From NCBI GenBank assembly GCA_009746045.1, contig RPFO01000085.1:300181-364180 (forward strand): a DNA stretch of 64,000 nucleotides, in the 5' to 3' direction. This DNA is from Mesostigma viride. Taxonomy: Eukaryota > Streptophyta > Mesostigmatophyceae > Mesostigmatales > Mesostigmataceae. A program made the translations under genes and the position numbers. The notes under the pieces were generated by a model that was given only the letters and a program-made list of their open reading frames with translations, did not search any database and had not been told where the DNA came from. Shown one piece after another: positions 1 to 9,562 of this stretch (positions are counted from its first letter, which is position 1; each line of letters opens with the position of its first letter).

Positions 1-5
1 CGTAC

Positions 6-362
6 CTTGGTCTCAAAGTCGAAGCAGGGCTCCTCCAAAAATAGCGTCGGGTTCCGCATCGCATACTCGCACTCCCGCGCACACGCACACGTATTGGGGA
101 TCCCCACCGTGCAGGGGATGGTATAGTCGGGGTGGATGGTGCAGCTGGGAGCGGCAGGCAGCCCGCAATCCGCGCCCGCTTTGCCGGGCGGACACATGCA
201 GGTGCCTGTTGCCTCGTTGCAAGTTCCCTGACAGCCCTGCGCGCAGCGGGTGTCGCCTCCGCCGATGTTGCCCGTTGGTTGATGCGCTGGGCTTACTCGT
301 TTCCCGATTGTCGGGCAGGGCGCGAGGAGCATGCATGCTACGAAATAGCACCACAAAGCCAT
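6..362 (-). CDS. Secreted EGF-like/Cys-rich module, first coding exon of a gene running off the window
   Basis: The exon has 119 codons from the ATG at 362 and ends at an AAG|GTACG splice donor (GT at 5-4), so the rest of the gene lies left of the window. Residues 1-20 look like a signal peptide (MALWCYFVACMLLAP). Residues 40-66 are an EGF-like set of cysteines (C40, C44, C48, C55, C57, C66), followed by C74, C84, C92, C94, C98 and C113. The same cysteine spacing and the same phase-0 exon end occur in the plus-strand exon at 3295-3753, so the two are paralogues in head-to-head order. This EGF plus Cys-rich arrangement is known from the N terminus of algal exostosin-like glycosyltransferases (Golgi, type II). 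No catalytic domain is visible here, so the enzyme assignment is an inference. Confidence 0.6.
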
Positions 363-2080
363 GGTATTGACTTATGAGCCCTCGGTAACTGGTCGATTCC
401 GTAGTCCCCAACAAACTGTAAGCTTTACGTAAAATCGGCTACACCTGTTCGGCGCCTAAAAAACGATAGCCTCGATGAAGGCAAAAACGCGCCACATACT
501 CAATGGTGCTACGAAAGCGTGTTTACATCGCACGAGAGTATGTGAAAAAGCTTAAGGTCGTCGAAAAAATACTCAATGGTGCTACGAAAGCGTGTTTACA
601 TCGCACGAGAGTATGTGAAAAAGCTTAAGGTCGTCGAAAAAAAATGTAGGTTGGTGGGACTCATAATCCTTCGACCCGCACGCCCCACAGGCCTACGAAA
701 GTTGCCCCGAACGGAGCGCACGCAGCAACTGTTTGATGCTCACTATTCGAACATCGCATCGCTTCCTAGTCGGATGTTGCCATGTAAGCTTTCGCGGCAA
801 TCGGGACGCATTGCGCAGTGCAGACAACCGTCGTCACGCCCGCTACCCTAACTGGTATCCTTTCAACGTAAGTTGTGCTCAGTGCCCATGGAATTTGCGC
901 GACTCTACTAGGTCGCTGGTCGGATGAAGTTCTAGGTGAATTGTAGATTGATTGCTTTCTCTCTTTTCTTCGCTCATGGCAATGGCATCGCGCATTGGCA
1001 TGGTGGGTGAAACGTTAGGGATGGCATGCCTAACGTCAGTCACGTGACGGTCAACAATTGGCTACTTGGCCCCGAAGTAAACTGCCGGCGCGCGTGGTTG
1101 TTAGCGGTTGTTGTTGCCCACGCCGCACATGGGCAGCAGAGGTTACTGGTTAGGACTAGCTTATCTATGTAGGGCCAGTAGCGTTGTAGTGCCTAGGATC
1201 ATATTCAACTACCATAAGGCAGGCTAAGGCAGGACAAAGCTGACAGCTGTCAGCTGTGGCTCAATTCCTATTAAACCCTGTCGGAAAAAAAAAAAGAAAA
1301 AGAAAGCGCAACCCTGTCGGACAACCGGCGCGGGACTCGACGTGACGGTACAGCTATTCCACAATCCACGCGCGCAACTTCTGGCGCAACACAAAGCCAC
1401 TGTCGGACACAAAGCCACTGTGTGGCGCAACACAAAATTTCCCGGCAATAATTAGGGTCTGTCGATGCGAACAAATTAAACTCAACTTCGATCCGGCTTG
1501 CTAATCGCTAATTCGCTATATCCAACAGGGAAAAAATCGGATGCCACGACGCTGACGCATTATTAGTGTTCATTTCTCCTCACCAAGGGCTGCCATTAGA
1601 GCAAATTGTCAGTAGCATTGGCGTGCAACCGTTGGCATCATCCTGCTCCATATGCAGAAATTAAATAATCCCTTTTTTCTTCATCCACATATACCGAAAC
1701 AAGCACGACGTTACTGGAAGGCATTGGGGAATTGCCTTCAAGCTGCTTCTAGTCGATGGTAGCCCGCCACGTCCGCGCACATGCTGTGCGGAGCCTATCC
1801 TCGCCACATTTCACAAAGCGAGGAGGAATCTGCAATTAATTTTTATTTTGCGGGAGAAACGAATTTTTTGCATTCGCATTACAGACACAAGAGCGGTTAA
1901 CGGCAAGCAATTTAGCGCAATTCGGACATGATGACGCTTCATGTAAACAGTGGGTCCATGTGGTAGGATAGCCACCTTCCACATGAGGAAAGGCAGGTGC
2001 GGTTAGACCTGACAGTGCCAAATAATTGGGTAAGGCAAACCATGGGTGGAATCCCAGCAATTTTCGGCCTTCGGCAACGG
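363..2080. other. Intergenic stretch between the divergent paralogues
   Basis: Apart from the 73-bp tandem duplication near its left end, I see no gene, RNA or transposon end here. It probably holds the promoters of the two divergent genes, but no convincing TATA or initiator could be assigned. Confidence 0.4.
496..641. repeat. 73-bp tandem duplication, two copies
   Basis: The unit beginning ATACTCAATGGTGCTACG occupies 496-568 and is repeated without visible change at 569-641. It ends in an A-run that is longer in the second copy. The near-identity suggests a recent slippage or unequal exchange. Confidence 0.9.
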
Positions 2081-2332
2081 ATGGGTCTTTTCTTCTTGGT
2101 GGGACTATCCTGCCAACTGGTCATGCTTGCTCTGACGACCAATGTGTCTTCGTCACACTATGAGAGACATACGGCCGGCCGCGATTTTCGGACCCGGAAG
2201 CCCGAGTCGCATGCAGCCAGCTCTCAGCTGAGCTTTCCGAAATACCCCGTTGACGGTTTCCTCCCCGATGCTGAGCACACGACGATGGAGCGGCGCACGC
2301 CACGCGTGGCGTCGTCTGCAGCACACACCTAG
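2081..2332 (+). CDS. Possible signal-peptide exon of the plus-strand EGF gene
   Basis: The ATG at 2081 opens 83 codons that begin with a strongly hydrophobic stretch (MGLFFLVGLSCQLVMLALTT), typical of a signal peptide or signal anchor. A polar, unrecognised region follows, to the stop at 2330-2332. It lies just upstream of the 800-bp inverted-repeat element and about 1 kb before the plus-strand EGF exon, which has no signal peptide of its own. Its minus-strand paralogue does begin with one. I infer that this could be the first exon, with the 800-bp element in the first intron. No donor site could be fixed, and a chance ORF is a real alternative. Confidence 0.3.
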   Translation: MGLFFLVGLSCQLVMLALTTNVSSSHYERHTAGRDFRTRKPESHAASSQLSFPKYPVDGFLPDAEHTTMERRTPRVASSAAHT

Positions 2333-2377
2333 CTGCCTGTCGCCAATTACGCTAGCTATCCCTCCGTCGAATCCCTA

Positions 2378-3177
2378 CCCAGGCCGGATAAATATTATCT
2401 AAAGAGCATATTCCGAAGGTAGCAAAATCCTTTCAAATAGTATTTAAATACTTCCTCGAGAGGGAGGGCGAGTTTCAAATGTATTTAAATATTTCCACCA
2501 CAAAGCAGGGAGCTTCTAAATATATTTAAATACTTGGGCGCAAAAATAGGAGCACGTCAAATATATTTAAATACTTCCCCTGAAATTTTTGTCGCGGCTA
2601 AATATATTATAGTCCGGATATATATATTATATTATTTAAATACTTTAGCCAACAGTTCAGCTATAGTTTAGAGATCTTTGCTTACATTTTTTTCGGCAGG
2701 GCGCGGCTCATGGGGTGACCGCCACGACCTTCGCGTGTGCGCCATTGTGTTTTACGGCGGTAGTACTGTACTAGTGAGTGGCCGCCATGCAGGCTGGAAA
2801 GGGGGGTTGTGGCGCTGGGGGGTGTTGGAAAGGTTCCCCATTTTGCGGTTACATATACATTTACTACCCAAGATAACTAAATATACACCATGCAGGGTAT
2901 TTACAAATATATGCATTTAAATTTTCTTTAAACATATTTAAATATTTTATTCATAACACGGATCCTCGCAAAATACATTTAAATATTTTTCTATCTTGTA
3001 AGTGCCCGTGTAAATATATTTAAATATTTTTGCGCCACTCGGGATCGTCGGCAAATGTATTTAAATACTTTTGCTGGGTCCGGCAACCCTTTGCAATGTA
3101 TTTAGAGGTATAAATATTCAGTATTTATAAATCTTTCTATTATCCATAAATATCATATATATTTATCCGGCCTGTGG
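2378..3177. mobile_element. 800-bp non-autonomous DNA element with terminal inverted repeats
   Basis: The left end CAGGCCGGATAAATAT (2380-2395) is the exact reverse complement of the right end at 3159-3174. A 7-bp direct repeat ATCCCTA flanks the element (2371-2377 and 3178-3184) and looks like a target-site duplication. The interior is AT-rich and carries about ten copies of a palindromic ATTTAAAT core, often in an ATATTTAAATACTT context, spaced roughly 40-50 bp apart near both ends. There is no coding capacity (the small ORF at 2678-2920 is unremarkable). The terminal CAGG and the 7-8 bp duplication would fit a hAT-type MITE, but the superfamily is not settled. Confidence 0.65.
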
Positions 3178-3294
3178 ATCCCTATAGGAAGCAATTCGTC
3201 CCAGGAGGACGTGTGGGCCCGCTTCAATGCCACTCAATCACACAGTGACAACCCAGCATTTGTTTACCTGCATCCGGGGGCCGCTGCGAGAAGA

Positions 3295-3753
3295 ATGCTG
3301 GCCGCCAGGATGAACGCGCCCATGGAAGGCGGTGCCAGCGCGCTCATGCGTCCGCCAAGGAGGCCACTGCCACAAGGTCGGGGGCCGCTGCTGCAGGGGC
3401 GGGCGCTGGCCTCACCCGGCAACCCACAAGTTTCTTCAGTAGATGCAAACCAAGTTGTTGGCCGCCAGGTTTCTTCAAGACATGCAGACCCTTCTTCTGG
3501 CGTCAGCCAGCCGTGTGTGGCCGGATGTGCTGGCACCTGTAACCTGATCACCGGGGAGTGCCTGTGCCCTCCCAACAAGGGAGGAGCTGACTGCGGCGCC
3601 CCCGCTGCTCCCAGCTGCGTCCTCCACCAGGCTCTGGTCCTCCCTTGCACGCATGGCACGCCCAAGACGTGCGCGTGTGCGCGGGAATGCGAGGCAATCA
3701 TGCGGCACCCGACCCTGTTCGTGCACGACCTGTGCTTCGACTACCACCCGCAG
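3295..3753 (+). CDS. Secreted EGF-like/Cys-rich module, exon of a multi-exon gene
   Basis: From the first ATG (3295) the frame runs 153 codons to a CAG|GTGCGC donor at 3753/3754. The frame is also open upstream to about 3205, so the true exon may start earlier. The N-terminal half is low-complexity and basic. The C-terminal 80 residues repeat the cysteine spacing of the minus-strand exon at 6-362 (CVAGCAGTC, then CLCPP, ADC, CACARECE and LCFDYHPQ). The exon ends at the same residue and the same phase. The minus-strand paralogue has its signal peptide in the same exon; this copy does not, so an upstream exon is expected. The family is the same as for 6-362: EGF modules as in algal exostosin-like proteins. 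Confidence 0.6.
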
Positions 3754-3828
3754 GTGCGCGTGCGTGGTGTGCATGTGCGTGTGCATGTGCGTGTGTGCGT
3801 GTGTGTGTGCAGCCGGCCCTGTCTGTGC
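3754..3828. repeat. GT-rich microsatellite at the start of an intron
   Basis: Directly after the donor the sequence is an imperfect (GTGC/GT)n run, ending in GTGTGTGTGTGCAG. Reading through it gives only Val/Cys/Arg low-complexity peptides, which supports an intron. Confidence 0.7.
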
Positions 3829-4117
3829 ACGACCAGTGATTGTACCCCCACCTGCAGATATGTGCGCGTTGGATGGCAAAGTGCTGCACGTATCTGTTCG
3901 GGCCACCCATGCCCTGCGCCGCTCCTTTGTCATCACGCGGTGTCTATGCGGACAGCCCCCTTGCCTGCTGGCGCACGTCCGTGACGGGACGTACCCCGTG
4001 TCCTTGCTGGTCGTGAGCATTCATTAATCATTTCTGTGAGCTGGTCGTAATCAGGATGCCAATGCTCCTTCTGTCAGTGGGCATGGCCCACGCGCCAGCT
4101 CGCGGGCTCCATAATTT

Positions 4118-4705
4118 GTGGACATGACCCTTTTACCTCCTTGTTCCCATCACCCCTCACCAGCCCTTGTGGACATGAACCCTTTTACCTCCTTGTTCCC
4201 ATCACCCATCACCAGACCTTGTGGACATGAACCCTTTTACCTCCTTGTTCCCATCACCCATCACCAGACCTTGTGGACATGAACCCTTTTACCTCCTTGT
4301 TCCCATCACCCATCACCAGACCTTGTGGACATGAACCCTTTTACCTCCTTGTTCCCATCACCCCTCACCAGCCCTTGTGGACATGAACCCTTTTACCTCC
4401 TTGTTCCCATCACCCCTCACCAGCCCTTGTGAACATGATCCCTTGTGCCTCCTTGTTCCCATCACCCCTCACCAGCCCTTGTGGACATGACCCCTTGTGC
4501 CTCCTTCTTCCCATCACCCCTCACCAGCCCTTGTGGACATGACCCCTTGTGCCTCCTTGTTCCCATCACCCCTCACCAGCCCTTGTGGACATGACCCCTT
4601 GTGCCTCCTTCTTCCCATCACCCCTCACCAGCCCTTGTTGTGGACATGACCCCTTGTGCCTCCTTGTTCCCACCACCCCTCACCAGCCCTTGTGGACATG
4701 AACCT
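4118..4705. repeat. 52-bp minisatellite, about 12 copies
   Basis: The unit contains TTGTGGACATGAACCCTTT, then ACCTCCTTGTTCCCATCACC and CATCACCAG. It recurs with starts near 4121, 4172, 4224, 4276, 4328, 4380, 4431, 4483, 4535, 4587, 4642 and 4694. Two sequence variants (CTTTTACC and CTTGTGCC) form separate blocks, as expected from local amplification. It lies between putative exons, so it is probably intronic. Confidence 0.9.
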
Positions 4706-4828
4706 TTGTGGTTGGTTCTTGGAACGTAACCTCTTGCAGCTCCTTCCTTGTTTCCATTGGCCGCCCTTTGCGGGTGTTGGTTGCCCCCCCTCCGTCCAGG
4801 CCCCTCGACGCGGCGCCCCTCCCCCCAG

Positions 4829-5059
4829 CATGCCCGAGGTCTACCGAGACGCCTTCCTGCGCAGCAAGGTCATGAAGCGCAACCGCAAGGGGGGGGACCC
4901 TGAGCGGCGCGACGTGGCGCCCTGCCCAGTGGCCGCGGGCAACCCGAGCGATGCCAGCGCGTACGCGGTTTTCAATGAGGCTTGCGAGACGCTGGCAGAA
5001 GTCAGGGGGGTCCTCTCGGGCCGCCAGGTGGTCAATGCGCTCGCGCTTCCTTTGGAGAG
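4829..5059 (+). CDS. Putative internal exon of the plus-strand EGF gene
   Basis: A pyrimidine tract and CAG at 4826-4828 precede an open stretch that reads MPEVYRDAFLRSKVMKRNRK and continues to GAGAG|GTGGGT, a good donor at 5059/5060. The composition (charged, with a GGDPERRDVAPCP segment) looks coding, and it is GC-rich like the first exon. I do not recognise a domain. It could be an exon of the same gene or a separate small gene; neither acceptor nor donor is confirmed. Confidence 0.35.
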
Positions 5060-5391
5060 GTGGGTGGAGGAACGCTCTTGTTGGGACAGGTGCCCCAGTT
5101 TGGGTATCGATGGGGGCCGGGGGGGGAGGGCCGGTAGGGGAGGCGTGAGGGTACAAGTATGGGGACCTGCAATGTGGGACCTGCCCCATCCGTGTTCTGG
5201 CTCCTGTGCACGCTGTGGCATCACAAGGCACCGGCAACTCCTGTTGCGTTCTGCTTCTCTAGCCCAGCATGCGCCACTGACGCAACATAATGTTACAAGT
5301 CGATCATGCATGGTGTGCGAAACCTGCCACGCATGCCCCTCACGTTGCCTCTCATGCCCCGCACGGCCGCACACATTGCTGTCACGGCCAG

Positions 5392-5464
5392 GTGCGAAGA
5401 CCAGTGCAACGGCCACGGGATGTGCGTCCCCCTCAACAAGCGAACGACGGCCGCCCACCTGTAG
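5392..5464 (+). CDS. Putative exon with a second EGF-like half module
   Basis: After a CCAG acceptor (5388-5391) the frame reads CEDQCNGHGMCVPLNKR and then stops at 5462-5464, unless it is spliced before that. C-x3-C-x3-HGxC is the first half of an EGF repeat. Exostosin-like algal proteins commonly carry two such modules. This supports joining 3295-3753 and this segment in one gene, but the gene's end is not clear: no exostosin domain follows in the window. Confidence 0.4.
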
Positions 5465-6420
5465 CAGGCGGGCGCGCGGTCAGGCGCGCTGGAAAAGGCA
5501 ACAGAGGGCATGCTGGGCGCGTGCAGGTCCACGGGGTTCACCTTAGTGCACTATGGCGTGCAGCATCATGTAATGGCTATAGTACATGCTGGCGCGCAGC
5601 ATCATGTAGTGGCTATAGTTCTGTAGTACACTCTGGCACGCAGGGCAGTGTAATGGCTACAGTACACTAATACGTGCAGCGTCGCGTAAATGGCTATAGA
5701 ATCTTATTGGATCCCTTGCAAGGCCTCAGTCCATTGGAGTGAGGGTCTGCCAGAGAATACAGTTTTATTACAAGTAATAATAATAATGGTTATCTAGTAC
5801 ACTATGGCGTGCAACGTCGTGCAGTGTAAAAAAAAAAAGCGATGGAGGCCATGCGGGGCGCGTGCAGGTGGGGGGTGGATAAGGGCTGGGCGCGTGCAGG
5901 TGGTTGACCCTTAAACAGCTGTCAGCTTGTGGGTGGGTGGCGATGGCATAGGTTCCCAACCCTAAAGGCCTTAACCGTCGCTATTAAACCCGGCGCACGA
6001 ATAATAACAAGAAGAAGAAGATCGATCAGAAAGAAGAAGAATTAGAAAAAGCTCAAGGTTGGGTCCGAATATTTTGTTCTTCCAGTTGGAATGGAACATC
6101 CCCTGCCCCGCGCTTCAGCCCTCGTCGTCGCCTTGTGTTCCCTGAGTTAACGCCAAGCGCATTGGCGTGTTCCTGATTCGGCATATCTCTACGATTCTAG
6201 CGGCACCAGAACGAGTTCATTCCGACAAGTACCAAGAAAGTTATGGTGTTCCGACTTCCCGGTCGCGCGCAAGCGCAAGCCGGCTGTTCTTCTAAGTCGT
6301 GCGTGAATATGTGCCGACGGCATATGGGGTCGACAGTAATTCCTGGGCTGACAGGAATTAGATTAGGTGCTGAACCTACGACGGTATTGGATTAATACGT
6401 CGTACGCAGGAAATAGGAAC
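5465..6420. repeat. Non-coding stretch with degenerate short repeats
   Basis: Between 5548 and 5700 a unit of roughly 40 bp (GCAGCATCATGTAATGGCTA and variants) recurs about four times with drift. There is a short AAT/ATA run at 5770-5790 and a GAAGAAGAA tract at 6008-6050. I see no gene. Confidence 0.5.
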
Positions 6421-6716
6421 CTTAACCTGTGGTCTGTTGGTACCGCAGGCTTAGTCCTGGACTATTGGGTGCAGACGCAATAATCACTGTGTGGACTGTG
6501 GACTGTACTCTGTGGTCACTGTGCCTGGATGGCAGGCCTACTGTATAGGATCGATCTGGACGCTGTACAGGTTGTTAATACTGTACGGTCTGTACCGGGG
6601 GTGTTAATACTGAGCAGCCCTACGAGGCTGCTCAGGCCTAGCAAAGCCCAGTGCACAAGTATATAAAGAATATAGGCCAGTGCCAATTGGTCAGATCTCT
6701 TGCGAGCCTGCCTCAC
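6421..6716 (+). mobile_element. LTR fragment, family A (5' part)
   Basis: It begins CTTAACCTGTGGTCTGTTGG and matches 54432-54703 nearly base for base, including a TATATAAAG box (6660-6668; 54649-54657). It is cut at CCTCAC by the start of an LTR of family B. The direction follows from the 54.4-kb copy. Confidence 0.7.
6660..6668 (+). promoter_or_regulatory. TATA box in LTR A fragment
   Basis: The sequence TATATAAAG lies in the U3-like part of LTR A and is conserved at 54649-54657. Confidence 0.5.
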
Positions 6717-8828
6717 AGTTAGTCTAAGTCTCCCGCCTGTAGCCTAAGTGGACACGTGCCAGCACCGCCGGCGCCCAATTGGGTACTGGGACGGTGCTGG
6801 ACTAGAGCAGCAGTCGTGGCATGGACACGTGGCTATACTCAGTATGTGATGAGCCGGTACCTCAGTACCGGGACTGTAGTTGTCATGTTAGGACTGACTA
6901 TAGATCAGGTTGTAACTGATAGGCTAGTCCGTCCAGGATCAGTAAGTTAGGCTTAACTCGTCGTCTGTCCCAACTCAGTCCTCACAGGAGGACTGAGTTG
7001 ACAATTTTCAACCGCGTGTAGCGACTAGGTGGGGGGTCCATCCCAAATGTTTTGATGTGGATCAGGGGTGTACTAGATGTCATTTTGTTGGCAAAAATAC
7101 ATCATATGTGAAAACTTGACCCGAACACCTGAAAATTACACGGACGTTGGGCACCCCTCGCGAATTTGCATTTTTCGGGATAAGAACGAGTGGGAAAAAT
7201 TCAATCAAATCCTGGTGCATGAAGAAAAAATATAGGCATGTAAACAATATAGTTCTTGAAACGTGGCAAAAAACTGGGCTCAACTTGGCCACTGCAACTG
7301 CCTGAAACAATTCAAAAACTCTCAGTCCTCAGGAGAGGAATGGGGCTTTTGCTAACTTTGCTAGCATGTAAGTGCGGTCATACTACACAATACCGTGGCC
7401 ACCAACCATCCCAATCAACTCATTTCCCTTCAAGCATTACAGGACAACACACTTGCATCATCATACTTCAGGTATATCATACCTTATCATGTAGTGAGAG
7501 CCTATGCATGCATGTAGGGAATGGGCTTGGATACCTACCAACAAAGGGTTATGTTATAAGTGTCAACCACCAATATAATGGGTAGGTTAAGCATATTTCC
7601 ATTGTTTCTAACAACAATAGATATGGCTATAACTGTTTTGCCTTGCCATGATGTGGCCAACATAGTTGCTGGCACATGATGGCAGTGGTTTGTCACCAAG
7701 ACTTTTCACTCACCCGTAAAAGCTTGAATGCACCCTTGACGCAGCCCGTGGCCACACAATCATGCAGTATGAACGTAGCAAGAGAATAAATAACATCTAC
7801 GAAGGTGTTTAAACCTGCACAGCTCCTAAAACCCTGCACAACTACACTGGGTTAAGGCAAATGCCTGCTAACATCATCTGAAAAGGGGGTTTTAGAGAGG
7901 GGCAGGCAACGGTCAAGAAACAGCATCAAGACCTGAACCCGACAACGCCTCGCAAGCTTAAACTCATGTACGAACATCAAGGAACGAAGAGGCAACGATT
8001 ATCCGGCTTTACCTGGCACGGCTGGCGTTACCTTGGCCCAGGCGGTGCCCGCAAAAGTGGCACTCTTCGGCACATAGACCATGACGTGACAGAATGGTCG
8101 AAATCATCAAATCTATACTGTCACTCAATTCATTCTAATACAATGCATGTTAAAATGTAGAAAGAAACCTATCAGCCATTGAAATTGCGCCGGAAAGCAA
8201 GCGCAGTCATCAATTCCGTCGACCTGCCTTATGGCAGTTTTTTCCAGCAAGAACAGTGCCGACACCGGGTAAATCGCATCCCCGCGAGCTAAAAATTGAT
8301 TTTTATCATCTTTAGGGCATGTTAAATCTATTTCCTGAGTTTGGACAGCTAAATCGTCCGCAAACGTAAACTGCATGCATGGGCGCGAGCCGCCATGGCT
8401 AGGTCGTGCATTTCCGGAACTCGCGTTTCACGTGGAAAAGTACCCTTACCACCTGTACTTTGACCGTACATTTAGCCGCTCATACCAAATCCAAAAAAAT
8501 CCCAAAAATATGTCCAAGAAAGATCTTTTCACGTAGTATTTGAATAAATTTTGAGAGATTTTTTTTGACAAACATTCTGACCGGGGCGAATTTTCTACGA
8601 AACCCAAAAACTCGGTCCTCTAGAGAGGACTGAGTTCAACTCAGTCCTCCGTAGAGGACCAGGGACAGACGACGAGTTAACTTACGCAAAGTCTGGTCAG
8701 CCGCAAGTGACGGCTGACCAGCGGTATATGTGCCATTCTATCCTAATGCCAAGGTGTCTTGTCGTCTCCACACTGGCCATTTGGCATCGTTTGCGTGCAC
8801 TGAGTTTCCCAAGCTCTCAGCCTGCACT
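6717..8828 (+). mobile_element. LTR of family B, split by a TTAA-flanked element and truncated at its 3' end
   Basis: The segments 6717-6952 and 8677-8828 together match the LTR at 25000-25380: AGTTAGTCTAAGTCTCCCGC at the left, GTGCACTGAGTTTCCCAAGC near the right. The match ends at CCTGCACT; the 3' part present at 25387-25547 is missing here. It may be the 5' LTR of the old copia element 0, but a separate insertion into LTR A is as likely. Confidence 0.65.
6957..8676. mobile_element. 1720-bp piggyBac-like non-autonomous element, TTAA target duplication
   Basis: The ends are CTCGTCGTCTGTCCC (6957-6971) and its exact reverse complement (8662-8676). TTAA flanks both sides (6953-6956, 8677-8680). 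The same LTR at 25220-25245 has a single uninterrupted GGCTTAACTTACG, which is the empty site. TTAA duplication with precise ends is the hallmark of the piggyBac superfamily; the terminal bases are not the usual CCC, so the superfamily is inferred from the target site. Subterminal CTCAGTCCTC repeats form hairpins at both ends (6972-7000, 8615-8660). The only sizeable ORF (7256-7585) resembles nothing I know, so a transposase must come from elsewhere. Confidence 0.85.
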
Positions 8829-8923
8829 AACTTGCATTAAAAAACACTCCGTTGAGGTGTGCATTTTGACGACGAGCGTTCATTTCTCGAAACCCGGTTT
8901 TTCTACACCCAGTTTTCTTTAAA

Positions 8924-9162
8924 ATGTCTTCTAACCCAAACGCCAACAAGGGCAAGGCTCCGATGTATGCCAGGAGCTGGTGAACACCTCCTGGTCGCTT
9001 GACGACGACCTGACGCCAGCCCAGCAGCAGCAACGCCGCGATCAGTGGCCCGACTACATCCGCCACAAGACCAACCCCGAGAAGCCCCAAGTGTACTGGC
9101 GGGGCGGGGCCCTCTATGTCAACAAGAAACTGTGGAAGCCCCCCTGGGCCTCCCCGGGATAG
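8924..9162 (+). pseudogene. Small frameshifted ORF after the LTR B fragment
   Basis: The ATG at 8924 gives MSSNPNANKGKAPMYA and then stops. In the next frame the sequence continues through QELVNTSWSLDDDLTPAQQQ to the stop at 9160-9162. The basic, Asn/Lys-rich start ending in GKAP resembles the start of the ORF at 33618 (MASNNNNGKDNNNTGKAP). That one also sits just behind an LTR-like leader, so this may be a decayed upstream ORF of a copia element. No function is recognised. Confidence 0.35.
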
Positions 9163-9500
9163 AGCACTCCAGCTAGTTGTCTAGATGGGGGCAATCGATT
9201 ATGGGATAGCTTATTAGGCATTACAGCACTTGAAACGATATTAGCGCACAGCGTTATAGTACCTTCAATCAGCTCTGGCACCTTGTGGCCATCAGCTTGC
9301 GCCTTAATTAGCCGACGTCTTGCGCCCACCTCACATTTGTAGCATAAGCTATGCGTCAGCCTACCTATGGTATTGCACTGGTTGTATTGCACCCACAGTG
9401 TTGCGCCCCGGCACCATGCCGTACGTGGAGAGAGCGCTCTGTGGCCTGCCCACCTGCGGCAGTGAGAGAAGCTAGGGCGCCCTCCCTCCTTCTCGCTGTG

Positions 9501-9508
9501 TATAAAGG
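9501..9508 (+). promoter_or_regulatory. Candidate TATA box upstream of the element 0 ORFs
   Basis: TATAAAGG lies about 60 bp before the start of the ORF0 remnant at 9563-10802. The surrounding 9163-9560 stretch has no gene and could be the 3' part of an unrecognised LTR. Confidence 0.3.
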
Positions 9509-9562
9509 GTTGAAGGTTCCTTTACTCTGTATTGGCACCCACGTGACGCAGTCACGTGCTTA

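Noticed and set aside
4118-4705. Direct repeats that might suggest a CRISPR array
   Set aside because: The 52-bp units follow each other without unique spacers and lie between exons of a eukaryotic gene: a minisatellite.
7256-7585. 109-codon ORF inside the TTAA-flanked element as a transposase piece
   Set aside because: No recognisable motif and far too short; listed only as part of the element.
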